A stretch of DNA of 40,672 nt from Treponema sp. Its GTDB lineage: Bacteria > Spirochaetota > Spirochaetia > Treponematales > Treponemataceae. Position numbers and translations under genes: made by a program. Positions 1 through 8,392 of this stretch are shown here, in pieces. The notes beneath the pieces were generated by a model. It searched no databases. It was not told the DNA's origin and worked only from the letters and a program-made list of their open reading frames with translations. Each line of letters begins with the position of its first letter. Position 1 is the stretch's first letter. The DNA is taken from NCBI GenBank assembly GCA_022510845.1, contig JAFLSR010000017.1, positions 1 to 40,672 on the forward strand, given 5' to 3'.

Positions 1-58
1 TCGGTAGAGCAACGGACTGTTAATCCGTGTGTCGCTGGTTCAAGCCCAGCAGGGGGCG
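1..58 (+). tRNA. tRNA-Asn(GTT), 5' end outside the window
   Basis: This is the 3' part of a tRNA. The anticodon stem is acgga/tccgt around the loop ctgttaa, giving anticodon GTT (Asn). A T-stem gctgg/ccagc with loop ttcaagc and the 3' acceptor strand agggggc plus discriminator G follow. CCA is not encoded. Only the end of the D-arm is present, so the acceptor 5' strand lies upstream of the window. The next 174 bases, up to the first gene, show no clear terminator. A tRNA beside a mosaic glycan locus is a typical island boundary, but no second attachment copy was recognised. Confidence 0.93.
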
Positions 59-232
59 ATTAAAATTGCCGTCAATCTTGAGTTTTGAAATGCGACAAGC
101 GAATAAAATATTTACAACCGTTTTTTAAATTTCGCAAAATAATTCCATAAAAATCTTCAGATGATTCACATTCAGTGGCAGTTTGTGTTTGCACACAAGC
201 ACCACTAGTCGAAGCCTGTTTTTTTTAGTAAA

Positions 233-1960
233 ATGATGTTTATGAAAAATTGTCCACTTTCATCAAAAAAAAGATGCACACTTATTGCACTCGCGCTGCT
301 GTTTGTTTTCTGCGCGCTCCTGTCAACGCCAAACGCAGTTTTTGCGATTCTTGACCGCGCGGAACGGCATTTAGGGCGAGCACTCCGCGACCCGGGGCGA
401 TGGATAGAAATCGTAAAGCACTGCTCGTACATCGCCATGACGGTTATAGCGCTTGCGGCTTTTCTCGGTTGCACGGAGCGTGGAAAAAGCCTTGCAAATG
501 AAGTACGGCAGGAGTTGTGCGCATGGGGCAAAAAAATTGGCGCGAAGCGCTTTGCCATTGCCGTTGCAGGAGTCGGCCTATTCTATTACATCTGTTATTT
601 CAAAGTTATCGGCGCGGACTTTTACTATGGTGACGACTTCTGGCGAAGTTACGACGGAAGCCGCTCGTGGATTGGATACAGTCGGTACATCTCCGAATTT
701 CTTTCTATTCTTATACATGGGAATGTTTATCTTTCGGACATCGCCCCGCTGACACAGTTCATCGCGATTCTCGTCATGGCACTGACGACAGTTTTGTTCG
801 CGGCGGTACTCCGTGACGGAGCGGTCAGTCTGACGGCACTGCTCCCCTGCTCGCTCCTGTTCATATCGCCATTCTTCTCACAAAATTTTTCGTATCGCTT
901 CGACTCGCCTTATATGGCACTCGCCGCGTTCTTTCCCGTTGTCCCGTTCCTGTTCATGGCGAAACGGCGCGCGTTCTTTTTTGTCTCGGTCGTGTCGATT
1001 ATTCTGTGCTGCATGTGCTATCAGGCGGGAAGCAGTATTTTCATTCTCCTTGCGATGTATTTCGTGCTGTCGATGTGGCGCAGAAACGAGCCAGGAACGC
1101 GCGTAGCAGGATTTGCTGGCATCAGCGCGGCGGCATTCCTGTGCGCAATGCTCCTGTTCAAAATCCTTTACATGAACACGCTGGAAAACAGCGCGGACTC
1201 AAATTCCTCGACCGTCATCATGCTCTCCGCCGTACCAAGGAACATTGCCGCTTATGCGAAAAACACGTTGCCGCTTTTCGGCGGGGCGTGGACAAAATGC
1301 TTCCTCTTTCTATCTTTTGTCGGATTTATCGTTGCGGCGGTCAGTAATGCAAAACGAGGCAGGTTTCAGTCGCTCATTGCCACCATTCTGTTCGTGGGAG
1401 TCGGCTTCGTCCTCTCGTTCGGTCCGTACCTCGTATTCGAGCGACCGCTCTTTGCGCCGAGGGCACTCATGGGCTTCAACATGCTCGTCGCGCTCATCTG
1501 CGCGGAAGCATTCGGCACGACGTTTAAAAAACTTCGCGTGCTTCCGGTATGCTGTCTGATATATGGGTGCGTCGTGTTCCTGTATGCATACGGCACGAGC
1601 CTTGCCGAGCAGAAAGAGCACCAGCAGTTCCGCACGGAGAAGCTGCTCGCCGACCTCGGGAGGCTCGCGAATGGTGGCGATGAAATCGGAGTCTCGTTCT
1701 CCGGCTCAATCGGGCTTGCGGATGGACTGCACGTTAATGCGCAAACCTTCCCGCTGATAGGCAAAATCGTCACGGTCGTTCCCACGGGTGGCGGCATCTG
1801 GAACGACGACTTTATGAATTCGCTTGGTTTCAAATGCAGGGACGAGTACCTGCGCGAAAATCCCGGCTGGCCGCTGCTCGTGTCCTCATACTGGCACGAT
1901 ATCTACGGGGAGGATGGACGGTTTTTCATCGTCCTCAAGCGGCACGGGAAAGCGGAATGA
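233..1960 (+). CDS. GtrII/GtrC-type polytopic membrane glucosyltransferase
   Basis: A 575-residue integral membrane protein with about ten hydrophobic helices (first at residues 14-37). The DD pair at 134-135 (within GDDFWRS), the Gly/Arg segment around 148-151 and D-I-A-P at 169-172 fit the GtrII glucosyltransferase domain. These GT-C enzymes take a sugar from an undecaprenyl-phosphate carrier on the outer face of the inner membrane and add it to a surface polysaccharide. Three nearby ATGs (233, 236, 242) are possible starts and none has a good ribosome site. The stop overlaps the start of the next gene (ATGA), so the two are probably co-translated. A GtrB-like partner lies at 5520; no GtrA-like flippase is visible. 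The donor sugar cannot be told from sequence. Confidence 0.75.
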   Translation: MMFMKNCPLSSKKRCTLIALALLFVFCALLSTPNAVFAILDRAERHLGRALRDPGRWIEIVKHCSYIAMTVIALAAFLGCTERGKSLANEVRQELCAWGKKIGAKRFAIAVAGVGLFYYICYFKVIGADFYYGDDFWRSYDGSRSWIGYSRYISEFLSILIHGNVYLSDIAPLTQFIAILVMALTTVLFAAVLRDGAVSLTALLPCSLLFISPFFSQNFSYRFDSPYMALAAFFPVVPFLFMAKRRAFFFVSVVSIILCCMCYQAGSSIFILLAMYFVLSMWRRNEPGTRVAGFAGISAAAFLCAMLLFKILYMNTLENSADSNSSTVIMLSAVPRNIAAYAKNTLPLFGGAWTKCFLFLSFVGFIVAAVSNAKRGRFQSLIATILFVGVGFVLSFGPYLVFERPLFAPRALMGFNMLVALICAEAFGTTFKKLRVLPVCCLIYGCVVFLYAYGTSLAEQKEHQQFRTEKLLADLGRLANGGDEIGVSFSGSIGLADGLHVNAQTFPLIGKIVTVVPTGGGIWNDDFMNSLGFKCRDEYLRENPGWPLLVSSYWHDIYGEDGRFFIVLKRHGKAE

Positions 1961-3132
1961 GCGCGCGGCTAAACAAGGTTACGTTCCTCACCGTCCACAG
2001 CTGGGTTTCGAACAGACAGGGCGGCTTCCACAAGTTTGCGGAAGTGTGCTGCAGTGCCGGCGCAGAGGTCGTGTTCTTCAGTTTTCCGCGGCCGTACTAC
2101 AGCATGTTCCAGCATCAGGAACTGTACAACCGAAAAGCAATCGCGGCACTCGCAAAGGGAATCCGCTATGAGGTCGCAGGCTCGACGCTGACGAACGTGA
2201 CGCTTCCCACGCTCAAACTACCCGACGTGGCAGGCAAACGGATTCCCGATGCGGCGGCTGACGCACTTGAGCGATTCTCGTTCGGCGGACTTGCCCGCTT
2301 TGCACGCAGATACCTTTCCGGCACGGACGTGTTCGTCATCGAAAGTTGCGGAGCGGTCGTTCTCTTCGACTTCCTGAAAAAACGCTTTCCCGAAGCGAAA
2401 TTCATTTATCGTCCGAGCGACCCACTCATGTACGACGGTGCGCTCAGGCGACGGGCAAAGGCAGAGGAGCGCGTCATGCTCGGTGCGGACATGAGCCTCA
2501 TCGTGAACGACGAAGGACTCGCGCTGTACCGCAGGAAGATTGCGCAGTTCGACACGCGCGTGCGGCACGAACTGCTTCCGAACGGAGTTGACATCGCGCC
2601 GTACCGCAAGAAGCACCCCGTTCCCGAACTCCTGCGGAGAGAAAACACGGTGCTCTATGTTGGTGCATGGGAAGTTGAATGGAACTTGCTGTTCGAGGCA
2701 GCGGCGCGGCGCAGGGACTTCAACTACATCGTCGTCTGCCCGAACTTCCCGGACGGAACGACCCGGAACAAAATCGAAGGCATCCCGAACCTTGTCTACG
2801 TGCCTGGAATCAAGCCAGACGATGTTCCAGCGTGGATAACGAACTGCGACGTGGTGATGGTTCCTTACGTGACGGATTTCTACAAGAACCGTCCGCTCGG
2901 CATCACGGCGAAATACTACCAGGCGATGGCGGCGGGCAAGCCGATAGTCGCCTACTGCGACACGTCGAAACTTGCGGACGCTGGGGTGACGGTAACATAC
3001 GAATATGAGGACTTCATGCGCGCGGTGGAGGAAGCCATGCGGCGACACGAGGTGCGCTACGAATTCGACCCGACTTCGCGCGAATGGCTGCGCATCACGC
3101 AGCGATTCCTTGAAATAGCTCGGGATTTATAA
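1957..3132 (+). CDS. GT-B fold glycosyltransferase (GT4-like or GumK-like)
   Basis: A predicted 391-residue soluble or peripheral glycosyltransferase. The frame is open from 1834, but the start is placed at the ATG at 1957, which overlaps the stop of the upstream gene in the tetranucleotide ATGA. The N-terminal Rossmann half has HSWVSNRQGG and a helix ending in FIYRPSDPLMYDG. The C-terminal half has a donor-nucleotide-type segment VVMVPYVTD followed by GITAKYYQAMAAGKPIVAY, the usual place for the E/K-x7 type sugar-nucleotide contacts of GT-B enzymes. Likely role: adding one sugar during surface polysaccharide assembly. GC content is high, like the gene before it and unlike the gene after it. 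Acceptor and donor are unknown. Confidence 0.78.
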   Translation: MSARLNKVTFLTVHSWVSNRQGGFHKFAEVCCSAGAEVVFFSFPRPYYSMFQHQELYNRKAIAALAKGIRYEVAGSTLTNVTLPTLKLPDVAGKRIPDAAADALERFSFGGLARFARRYLSGTDVFVIESCGAVVLFDFLKKRFPEAKFIYRPSDPLMYDGALRRRAKAEERVMLGADMSLIVNDEGLALYRRKIAQFDTRVRHELLPNGVDIAPYRKKHPVPELLRRENTVLYVGAWEVEWNLLFEAAARRRDFNYIVVCPNFPDGTTRNKIEGIPNLVYVPGIKPDDVPAWITNCDVVMVPYVTDFYKNRPLGITAKYYQAMAAGKPIVAYCDTSKLADAGVTVTYEYEDFMRAVEEAMRRHEVRYEFDPTSREWLRITQRFLEIARDL

Positions 3133-3154
3133 CTATGATAAAGGACAAGGTGAA

Positions 3155-4201
3155 ATGAAAAAAGTATTTATATACCCATCGGGCTTTATAGGAAATGAAT
3201 ACATAAACATTCAGGAAAAAGCTATCCGCGAAGCGGGACTCGACGTAACGTATTCTTTGAGCGACTTTTTCTCAGCCGATTATTTCCTGCTGAACTGGTT
3301 TGAGACGCTGGGCAAGAACGAACGGCTTGATTATGTAAAAAAACGGATAAAACTAACACTGCTTTCTCTGTTTCGGAAAAAAATTTTGTTTGTCATTCAC
3401 AACAGGCGAACGCATACAAGATATGAAGACAACGCTGTCCTGGAACTTTCAATTGATTTGATGAAACGACTTCTGCGCCTTTCCACAAAAATCATCATTC
3501 TGTGCGAAGAAACACGAAATGTCATCGACTCGCTCTGCAAACGTAACGAGGATTATTCTGAGAAAATATACAAAATTCCGCATCCCAATTATATCGGGAG
3601 CTATCCTTCTTGCAATGACGAAAGCAAAAAGCCAACGAACCGGCTTTCTTTTCTATATTTTGGGCAGATAGACAGATACAAAAATATCGAGTTGCTTATC
3701 GAAGCGTTCAACGGGCTTGCCGAAACACCGAACGTTTCTCTGACCATAGCAGGAAACTGCAAGGACAAAGAATACGCCGAAAGATTGCTCTCTTCCATAA
3801 AGAATGTCAACGTCACATGCGATTTCAGATACATCCCCGATGAAGAAATCGTTTCGTATATAAGCCGACATTGCGCCCTTGTCATTCCATATTCCCTCGA
3901 AAGCAGTTTGAATTCGGGAACAATTTTTCTAGCGTTCAGTTGCAAGCGGACAGTCATAAGTCCGCTTATCGGAACGCTGAAAGAATTCGAAGGCAGAGAT
4001 TTCTATTACTCATACAGCTACAACAATCAGCAAGAACACAAGGACAAACTGCAAGCAACGATACACAAGGCTGTAGAGGATTGGCAATCGAATCCGAACA
4101 TTTTCTACGAAAAAGGAATCGAAGCGTATGAGACGGTAAAGGAAAACAATTCGTTTTCAAAAATTGTCGCGTTATACAAAAAACTTTTTCAAGAAATTTA
4201 G
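3155..4201 (+). CDS. Glycosyltransferase, GT4-like
   Basis: 348 residues. A ribosome site AAGGTG sits five bases before the ATG, so the start is secure. The C-terminal half is a clear GT-B donor domain: FLYFGQIDRYKNIELLIEAF opens it, VSLTIAGNCKD follows, and VIPYSLESSLNSGTIFLAFS occupies the position of the E-x7-E donor-binding loop. The N-terminal acceptor half (YPSGFIGNEYIN) is divergent. Base composition is clearly more AT-rich than the two genes upstream, suggesting a separate origin. It lies 22 bases after the preceding gene on the same strand and is convergent with the ATP-grasp gene. Confidence 0.78.
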   Translation: MKKVFIYPSGFIGNEYINIQEKAIREAGLDVTYSLSDFFSADYFLLNWFETLGKNERLDYVKKRIKLTLLSLFRKKILFVIHNRRTHTRYEDNAVLELSIDLMKRLLRLSTKIIILCEETRNVIDSLCKRNEDYSEKIYKIPHPNYIGSYPSCNDESKKPTNRLSFLYFGQIDRYKNIELLIEAFNGLAETPNVSLTIAGNCKDKEYAERLLSSIKNVNVTCDFRYIPDEEIVSYISRHCALVIPYSLESSLNSGTIFLAFSCKRTVISPLIGTLKEFEGRDFYYSYSYNNQQEHKDKLQATIHKAVEDWQSNPNIFYEKGIEAYETVKENNSFSKIVALYKKLFQEI

Positions 4202-4295
4202 AAAATTCCGCTTATTGCAAAACCGGCATTGATTTCTCGTACACCGCACGGAACATGCGCCTCGAGGCTCGACAATGTTTTTTCACATCCATGCC

Positions 4296-5285
4296 TCACG
4301 ACTTCGGCAACTCCAGCAAATCGCCGAGCATTTTGTCGGCGGAAGGAGGCGTGAACCTCATAATTCCTGAAAAAGGCGTAAACGTCATCTCGGAAAAATA
4401 AACTTTATCATGTATCACATATAAGTCAACGCGAACATGGCAGAAAGGTTCGGAAAGACATTTCGCGACCTCAAGCAACTGCGGAAGAACTGTCGGACAG
4501 GGGATATCATTCTCATACGGCGGATAATTTATAGCGACCAACTGCATCGTTTTTTTCCAATTCGTGTCATAGACCATATTGAATCCTGTGTGCTTTTCAA
4601 GATTCCTGTCGCCGATTACTTGAATGAATTTCGGTTCACCGTTGAAACAATAGATTTTGTAGTCGTGAAGGTTTCCGTCCATCTCCTCAATGAACTGCTC
4701 TGCGATAATTTTACGCGGAATTGCGGAATAGTGAAGTTCGAAAGCATCTCCGATGTGGGCGTAATCGACTTTGAGCCAGCCATCGAGCCGGCGGCGGGTT
4801 TTCGGAAGATTCAACTTTGACTTGTCTTTGACGACAATGTTCATACCACTTCCGTGGTTGCATTTCAGAACGAATTTTTCAGGGAGAGAATCAAAATCTA
4901 TATCAGCCGCCTTGTCCCACACGCCAAGTATGGGAACGACTGATACCCCCCCCCTATTATTCTTTCGGCATTGTTCCTCTGCCCATTTCGGTGCAAGATA
5001 TTTGTCCGCGCACAAGGTCTTGAGCGGCGTGGAGTCATACAGTTTCAGCCACTGGATTTTTTCCGTAAATAATTCAGGCTTATCCAAATGCAAGTCCTTT
5101 CCCATGGCTCGTTTGTACCATGCGGAAAGTTCGGCGGCGTACCGTTCCTTGGGTAGGCTTTGATAATACCGCTGCTTGTATATGTTGTCGCTCATGTCAT
5201 GGTTGCCGACTCTGAAAATCTTGTGCTTTACCGTCTTAAAAATATATTGCAATCCGAATTTTTGAATGTTGTCAATGAATCTCAT
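4296..5285 (-). CDS. TupA-like ATP-grasp protein with an in-frame G9 tract
   Basis: 329 residues matching the TupA-like ATP-grasp family found in polysaccharide loci. Family signatures in order: FTEKIQWLKLYD (73-84), ADKYLAPKW (93-101), VVPILGVWD (116-124), FVLKCNHGSGMNI (about 138-150, the ATP-binding strand and glycine loop), a Lys/Glu segment around IIAEQFIEE, and a C-terminal FSEMTFTPFSGIMRF. TupA-type enzymes are thought to form amide or peptide-like bonds on cell-wall polymers; the substrate here is unknown. AGGAG lies eight bases before the ATG, with a strong promoter upstream. Residues R111-G113 are encoded by a run of nine G (C on the plus strand, 4946-4954) between two conserved segments. 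A one-base change in either direction brings an early stop. Confidence 0.82.
   Translation of the reverse strand: MRFIDNIQKFGLQYIFKTVKHKIFRVGNHDMSDNIYKQRYYQSLPKERYAAELSAWYKRAMGKDLHLDKPELFTEKIQWLKLYDSTPLKTLCADKYLAPKWAEEQCRKNNRGGVSVVPILGVWDKAADIDFDSLPEKFVLKCNHGSGMNIVVKDKSKLNLPKTRRRLDGWLKVDYAHIGDAFELHYSAIPRKIIAEQFIEEMDGNLHDYKIYCFNGEPKFIQVIGDRNLEKHTGFNMVYDTNWKKTMQLVAINYPPYENDIPCPTVLPQLLEVAKCLSEPFCHVRVDLYVIHDKVYFSEMTFTPFSGIMRFTPPSADKMLGDLLELPKS
4946..4954 (-). repeat. Homopolymeric G9 tract in the ATP-grasp gene
   Basis: Nine consecutive C on the plus strand, read as nine G in the coding strand (codons 111-114, R-G-G-V). By reading the frames, ten G would bring a TGA about 15 codons later and eight G a TAG about 18 codons later. 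Both would truncate the protein to roughly 130 residues, so the tract can act as an ON/OFF switch by slipped-strand mispairing. Confidence 0.9.
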
Positions 5286-5321
5286 AAAAAAGTCTCCTAT
5301 TTCTTAATCTAACATTAAAAT

Positions 5322-5350
5322 ATTATATGAATTTTATTTGTAAAAGTCAA
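5322..5350 (-). promoter_or_regulatory. Sigma-70-type promoter for the ATP-grasp gene
   Basis: On the minus strand, TTGACT (5345-5350), a 17-base spacer and TATAAT (5322-5327). The start codon at 5285 is preceded by AGGAG. The leader would be about 30 bases. Confidence 0.75.
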
Positions 5351-5456
5351 CAATTCGCCAACGCTCGTGCAAACTTCGCGTTCTCACTAATCATGTTCCC
5401 GTATGCATCGCGTGTGCTACGCAGTGTGACGAAAAACAATTATGAAATCACAAAAC

Positions 5457-5485
5457 TTGACAAACAACGCCCCATACCGTATAAT
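5457..5485 (+). promoter_or_regulatory. Consensus sigma-70 promoter for the GT2-deacetylase-GT2 operon
   Basis: TTGACA (5457-5462), a 17-base spacer and TATAAT (5480-5485) match the consensus at all twelve positions. The ATG of the polyprenyl-phosphate glycosyltransferase is at 5520, with AGGAAG at 5509-5514. The promoter is divergent from that of the ATP-grasp gene. Confidence 0.85.
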
Positions 5486-5519
5486 TTTGTAGCGCATACA
5501 CAAAAATTAGGAAGCCACA

Positions 5520-6500
5520 ATGCCCAAAATTTCGCTTGTTGTCCCCTGTTACAACGAAGAATCAAATGTCATGCCGTTTTATGAGGCGATAGAGCGCCTT
5601 TTTTCCGAACCGGGAATTCTTTCGGACGACGGCGCGAGATACGAACTTGTGTTCGTGAACGACGGCTCTCGCGACGGCACGGCAGAGAAGATTAGCGCGC
5701 TTTGCACAAATGGTAACGGGGGGGGGTATAAGCACGGAATGGTACGAGGTATTTTCTTCTCGCGCAACTTCGGTAAAGAAGCCGCGCTCTTCGCGGGGCT
5801 GCGCAATGCCACCGGCGACTGCGCAGTCGTGCTTGACGCGGACCTGCAGCACCCCGTCTCCCTGATTCCCGAGATGTACGCCGCATGGAAGAGCGGCTTT
5901 GAGGTCGTCGAGGGCGTAAAGTCAGACCGCGGCAAAGAGTCAGTCTTCCACCGCCTGTTCACGAAAGTCTTTTACGGGCTCATCAGCCGCGCGGTCGGCA
6001 TGGACATGCGGAATGCAAGCGACTACAAACTGCTCGACAAAAAGGTTGTCGCGGAACTTGCCGCTTTGCGCGAGCGAAACACCTTCTTCCGCGCGCTCTC
6101 ATTCTGGGTCGGCTTCAAAAAGACAACCGTCTACTACGAGGTCGCCGAGCGCGCCTCCGGCACATCGAAGTGGTCAACAAAATCGCTCATACGGTACGCG
6201 ATAAACAACGTGGTCTGCTTCAGCTACGCGCCGCTGTTCATCGTGGGAATAATCGGCGCGGCATTCGCCCTGTTCGGCATTGTCCTCGTCATCGACACGG
6301 TCATCGCTTTCATACGCGGGGCTTCGGCGGACGGCTTCCCCACCCTGCTCATCGTCATGCTGCTCGGATTCGGCGGCGTGATGATTTCGCTCGGCATCAT
6401 CGGCGTGTACATCGCGCAGATTTACGACGAGGTGAAAGGACGTCCGCAGTACATCGTGAGCGGCGAGGCTGGCGGAGAGGACGATGCGGGGCGCGCTTGA
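5520..6500 (+). CDS. Polyprenyl-phosphate glycosyltransferase (GtrB/ArnC/FlmF2-like GT2) with an in-frame G9 tract
   Basis: 326 residues. It has an N-terminal GT2 catalytic domain (LVVPCYNEE, FVNDGSRDGT, FSRNFGKEAA, and DADLQHP as the DxD-type metal site), the gate region around RASGTSKWS, then two C-terminal membrane helices and a short basic tail (EVKGRPQYIV). This is the layout of GtrB, ArnC, DPM1-like and FlmF2 enzymes, which move a sugar from a nucleotide to undecaprenyl phosphate on the cytoplasmic face. Residues 67-69 are three GGG codons from a run of nine G in the non-conserved loop before FSRNFGKE. The gene overlaps the downstream deacetylase by 17 bases, suggesting joint action on one lipid-linked sugar. 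Whether the sugar is glucose or an N-acetylhexosamine is not readable from sequence. Confidence 0.88.
   Translation: MPKISLVVPCYNEESNVMPFYEAIERLFSEPGILSDDGARYELVFVNDGSRDGTAEKISALCTNGNGGGYKHGMVRGIFFSRNFGKEAALFAGLRNATGDCAVVLDADLQHPVSLIPEMYAAWKSGFEVVEGVKSDRGKESVFHRLFTKVFYGLISRAVGMDMRNASDYKLLDKKVVAELAALRERNTFFRALSFWVGFKKTTVYYEVAERASGTSKWSTKSLIRYAINNVVCFSYAPLFIVGIIGAAFALFGIVLVIDTVIAFIRGASADGFPTLLIVMLLGFGGVMISLGIIGVYIAQIYDEVKGRPQYIVSGEAGGEDDAGRA
5718..5726 (+). repeat. Homopolymeric G9 tract in the polyprenyl-P glycosyltransferase gene
   Basis: Nine consecutive G encode Gly67-Gly69 in the current frame. With ten G the next codons read GTA TAA, an immediate stop. With eight G the frame runs about 45 codons to a TGA. 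Either change removes most of the catalytic domain, so the tract is placed as a contingency switch. Confidence 0.9.
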
Positions 6501-7398
6501 CTTCCATGCGGACGACTTCGCGCTGACGGCTCATTCCGACGGCGACATCATCTCACTGCTCGAATCAGGCGCGCTTGACAGCATCAGCGTCATGCCGAAC
6601 ATGAGCAGATTTCCCCGCGCAAAAACACTGCTCGAAAAACTCGGCGAAAACGTCCCCTATCCGAAAATTTCCGTTCACGTCAACCTTATGGAGGGGAAGA
6701 GCCTCTGCCCGCACGACGAGGTGCCGCACCTCACGGACGAAAGCGGATACTTCCGCGTATCATGGGGACGGCTTCTGCTCTGGAATTACAATCCGCTCAT
6801 GCGGAAAAGAATCAGGCGCGAGCTTGCGACAGAAATTGAGCAGCAGGCGCGCGCGGTCGTCGATTCCGACATTATGAGTGGGCAGCATCTCCGCTTTGAC
6901 AGCCATCAGCACCCGCACATGATTCCACTCGTGTTCGACGCCCTCTGCGATGCGGTGGCCGCGCTTTCGGCACAGGGAATCGACACAGAATTCATCAGAA
7001 ACGCGCGCGACCCGCTTCTCCCCTATATCCGAAGCGGCGTATTCCTGCGCGGCTTCTCGCCCGCAAACTTCGCAAAATGCCTGATACTGAACTGGTACGC
7101 GCACCGCGTCTCGCGCAGACTCAAAAAACTGCGGCTGGAAGACAACTGTCTTTGCGGCGTTTTTTTCAGCGGGAAGATGGACGCGGAACGAGTCGCTCGT
7201 GTCCTGCCTGTGTTCGAGCGGATTGCGGCACGGCGCGGCGTTACGGCGGAGATTCTCTTCCACCCCGGCACCGCGCTCGTTTCTGAACTCGGCGACGAAT
7301 TCACGAAGCCCGGCTTCAACGATTTCCACACAAGCCCCTGCCGCAAGACGGAGCACGATGCCACGCAGGAATTGACAAAGAACTTCCGCAAGGAGTAG
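6484..7398 (+). CDS. ChbG/HpnK (YdjC-family) sugar deacetylase, NaxD-like
   Basis: 304 residues of the YdjC/ChbG/HpnK carbohydrate deacetylase family. Family metal and catalytic motifs are visible: FHADDFAL (7-14, with the Asp pair at 10-11), HVN (65-67), and DSHQHPH (139-145). These enzymes remove an N-acetyl group from amino sugars using a divalent metal. The start overlaps the end of the upstream GT2 by 17 bases and GGAGAGG lies four bases before the ATG. In Francisella a YdjC-family enzyme (NaxD) deacetylates undecaprenyl-phosphate-GalNAc made by a GT2 (FlmF2). The same gene order and overlap here make a lipid-linked amino sugar the most likely product. A chitooligosaccharide role like E. 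coli ChbG is less likely in this setting. Confidence 0.85.
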   Translation: MRGALDFHADDFALTAHSDGDIISLLESGALDSISVMPNMSRFPRAKTLLEKLGENVPYPKISVHVNLMEGKSLCPHDEVPHLTDESGYFRVSWGRLLLWNYNPLMRKRIRRELATEIEQQARAVVDSDIMSGQHLRFDSHQHPHMIPLVFDALCDAVAALSAQGIDTEFIRNARDPLLPYIRSGVFLRGFSPANFAKCLILNWYAHRVSRRLKKLRLEDNCLCGVFFSGKMDAERVARVLPVFERIAARRGVTAEILFHPGTALVSELGDEFTKPGFNDFHTSPCRKTEHDATQELTKNFRKE

Positions 7399-7409
7399 AA
7401 TTAGAAAGT

Positions 7410-8366
7410 ATGACAACAATCGAAAAAACGAAAGATGTTTCAGTCATCATCGTGAACTACAACACAAGACAACTACTCGCGGACTGCCTTGCGTCTGTGT
7501 ACGAAAAGACAGATGGCATCGAATTTGAAGTCATCGTTTCTGACAACGGCTCAAAAGACAGCTCGGTTGAGATGATACGCGCGGAGTTCCCCGAGGTCGT
7601 CTTGATTGAGAATGGCGCGAACCTCGGATTCGGAGCGGCGAACAACCGCGCACTTGACGTTGCAAAAGGAAAGTATGTGCTCTACCTAAATAGCGACACG
7701 GTACTGCTGAACAACGCCGTAAAAATCTTCTTTGACTATTTCGAGGCTCATGCCGGAGAAAATCTTGGAGCGATTGGATGTAATCTGAAAGATACTGAGG
7801 GAGGATACAATTGTTCTTATGGAAAACTAAAATCGCTGAAATCATTGCTAAAGATGCTATTCATGACATTGTTAGGAAACACAAAGCGGACAATTCAATA
7901 TTTTTTTACTAGAAAGAAAATTGAAATAACGTTTGATTCAAAAACTAATTTCTACATTGGAAAGGTTGACTGGATAATCGGCGCGGACTTGTTCGTGCGA
8001 AATAATACATATGCAAGATTCGACGAAAGTTTCTTTATGTTCAAAGAAGAGATTGATTTACAACTTTGCATGAGCAAGGCTGGTTTGGAGTCAAGGATAA
8101 TCGACGGACCGGAAATCATACACCTTGAGGGCGGTTCAACATATAAGGACAAAAAAAATTATAAAGTTTTTTATTTTGCCACAAAAAGACATATAGAACA
8201 ACTCATTTCACAGTGTCGATTCTATGAAAAACACGAGAACAGGCCTCTGCAAATTTTCCTGCTGAAAATAATAATTACATTAATATGGCTGAATCCCTTG
8301 ATTGTGAAAGATACATATAAAAGTATTCCGCGCCTGTTCGGGAAAAAGAGAGTCACTTCCTCATAG
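7410..8366 (+). CDS. Glycosyltransferase family 2 (rhamnosyltransferase-like)
   Basis: 318 residues. The GT2 core is clear: VSVIIVNYNTRQLL, VIVSDNGSKDSS, NLGFGAANNRA and YLNSDTVL, followed by a later DE-type segment ARFDESFFMFKEEIDLQ that fits the acceptor or base region of WbbL-like rhamnosyltransferases. The C-terminus is basic with one hydrophobic stretch. It starts 11 bases after the deacetylase. AAGGAG is present but 14 bases from the ATG, so initiation may rely on coupling. Composition changes inside the gene: the first 360 bases are GC-rich like the upstream operon, the rest AT-rich, as in a recombinant gene. Confidence 0.82.
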   Translation: MTTIEKTKDVSVIIVNYNTRQLLADCLASVYEKTDGIEFEVIVSDNGSKDSSVEMIRAEFPEVVLIENGANLGFGAANNRALDVAKGKYVLYLNSDTVLLNNAVKIFFDYFEAHAGENLGAIGCNLKDTEGGYNCSYGKLKSLKSLLKMLFMTLLGNTKRTIQYFFTRKKIEITFDSKTNFYIGKVDWIIGADLFVRNNTYARFDESFFMFKEEIDLQLCMSKAGLESRIIDGPEIIHLEGGSTYKDKKNYKVFYFATKRHIEQLISQCRFYEKHENRPLQIFLLKIIITLIWLNPLIVKDTYKSIPRLFGKKRVTSS

Positions 8367-8392
8367 GATGTATCCTTCTCTATCCCGCCCAC

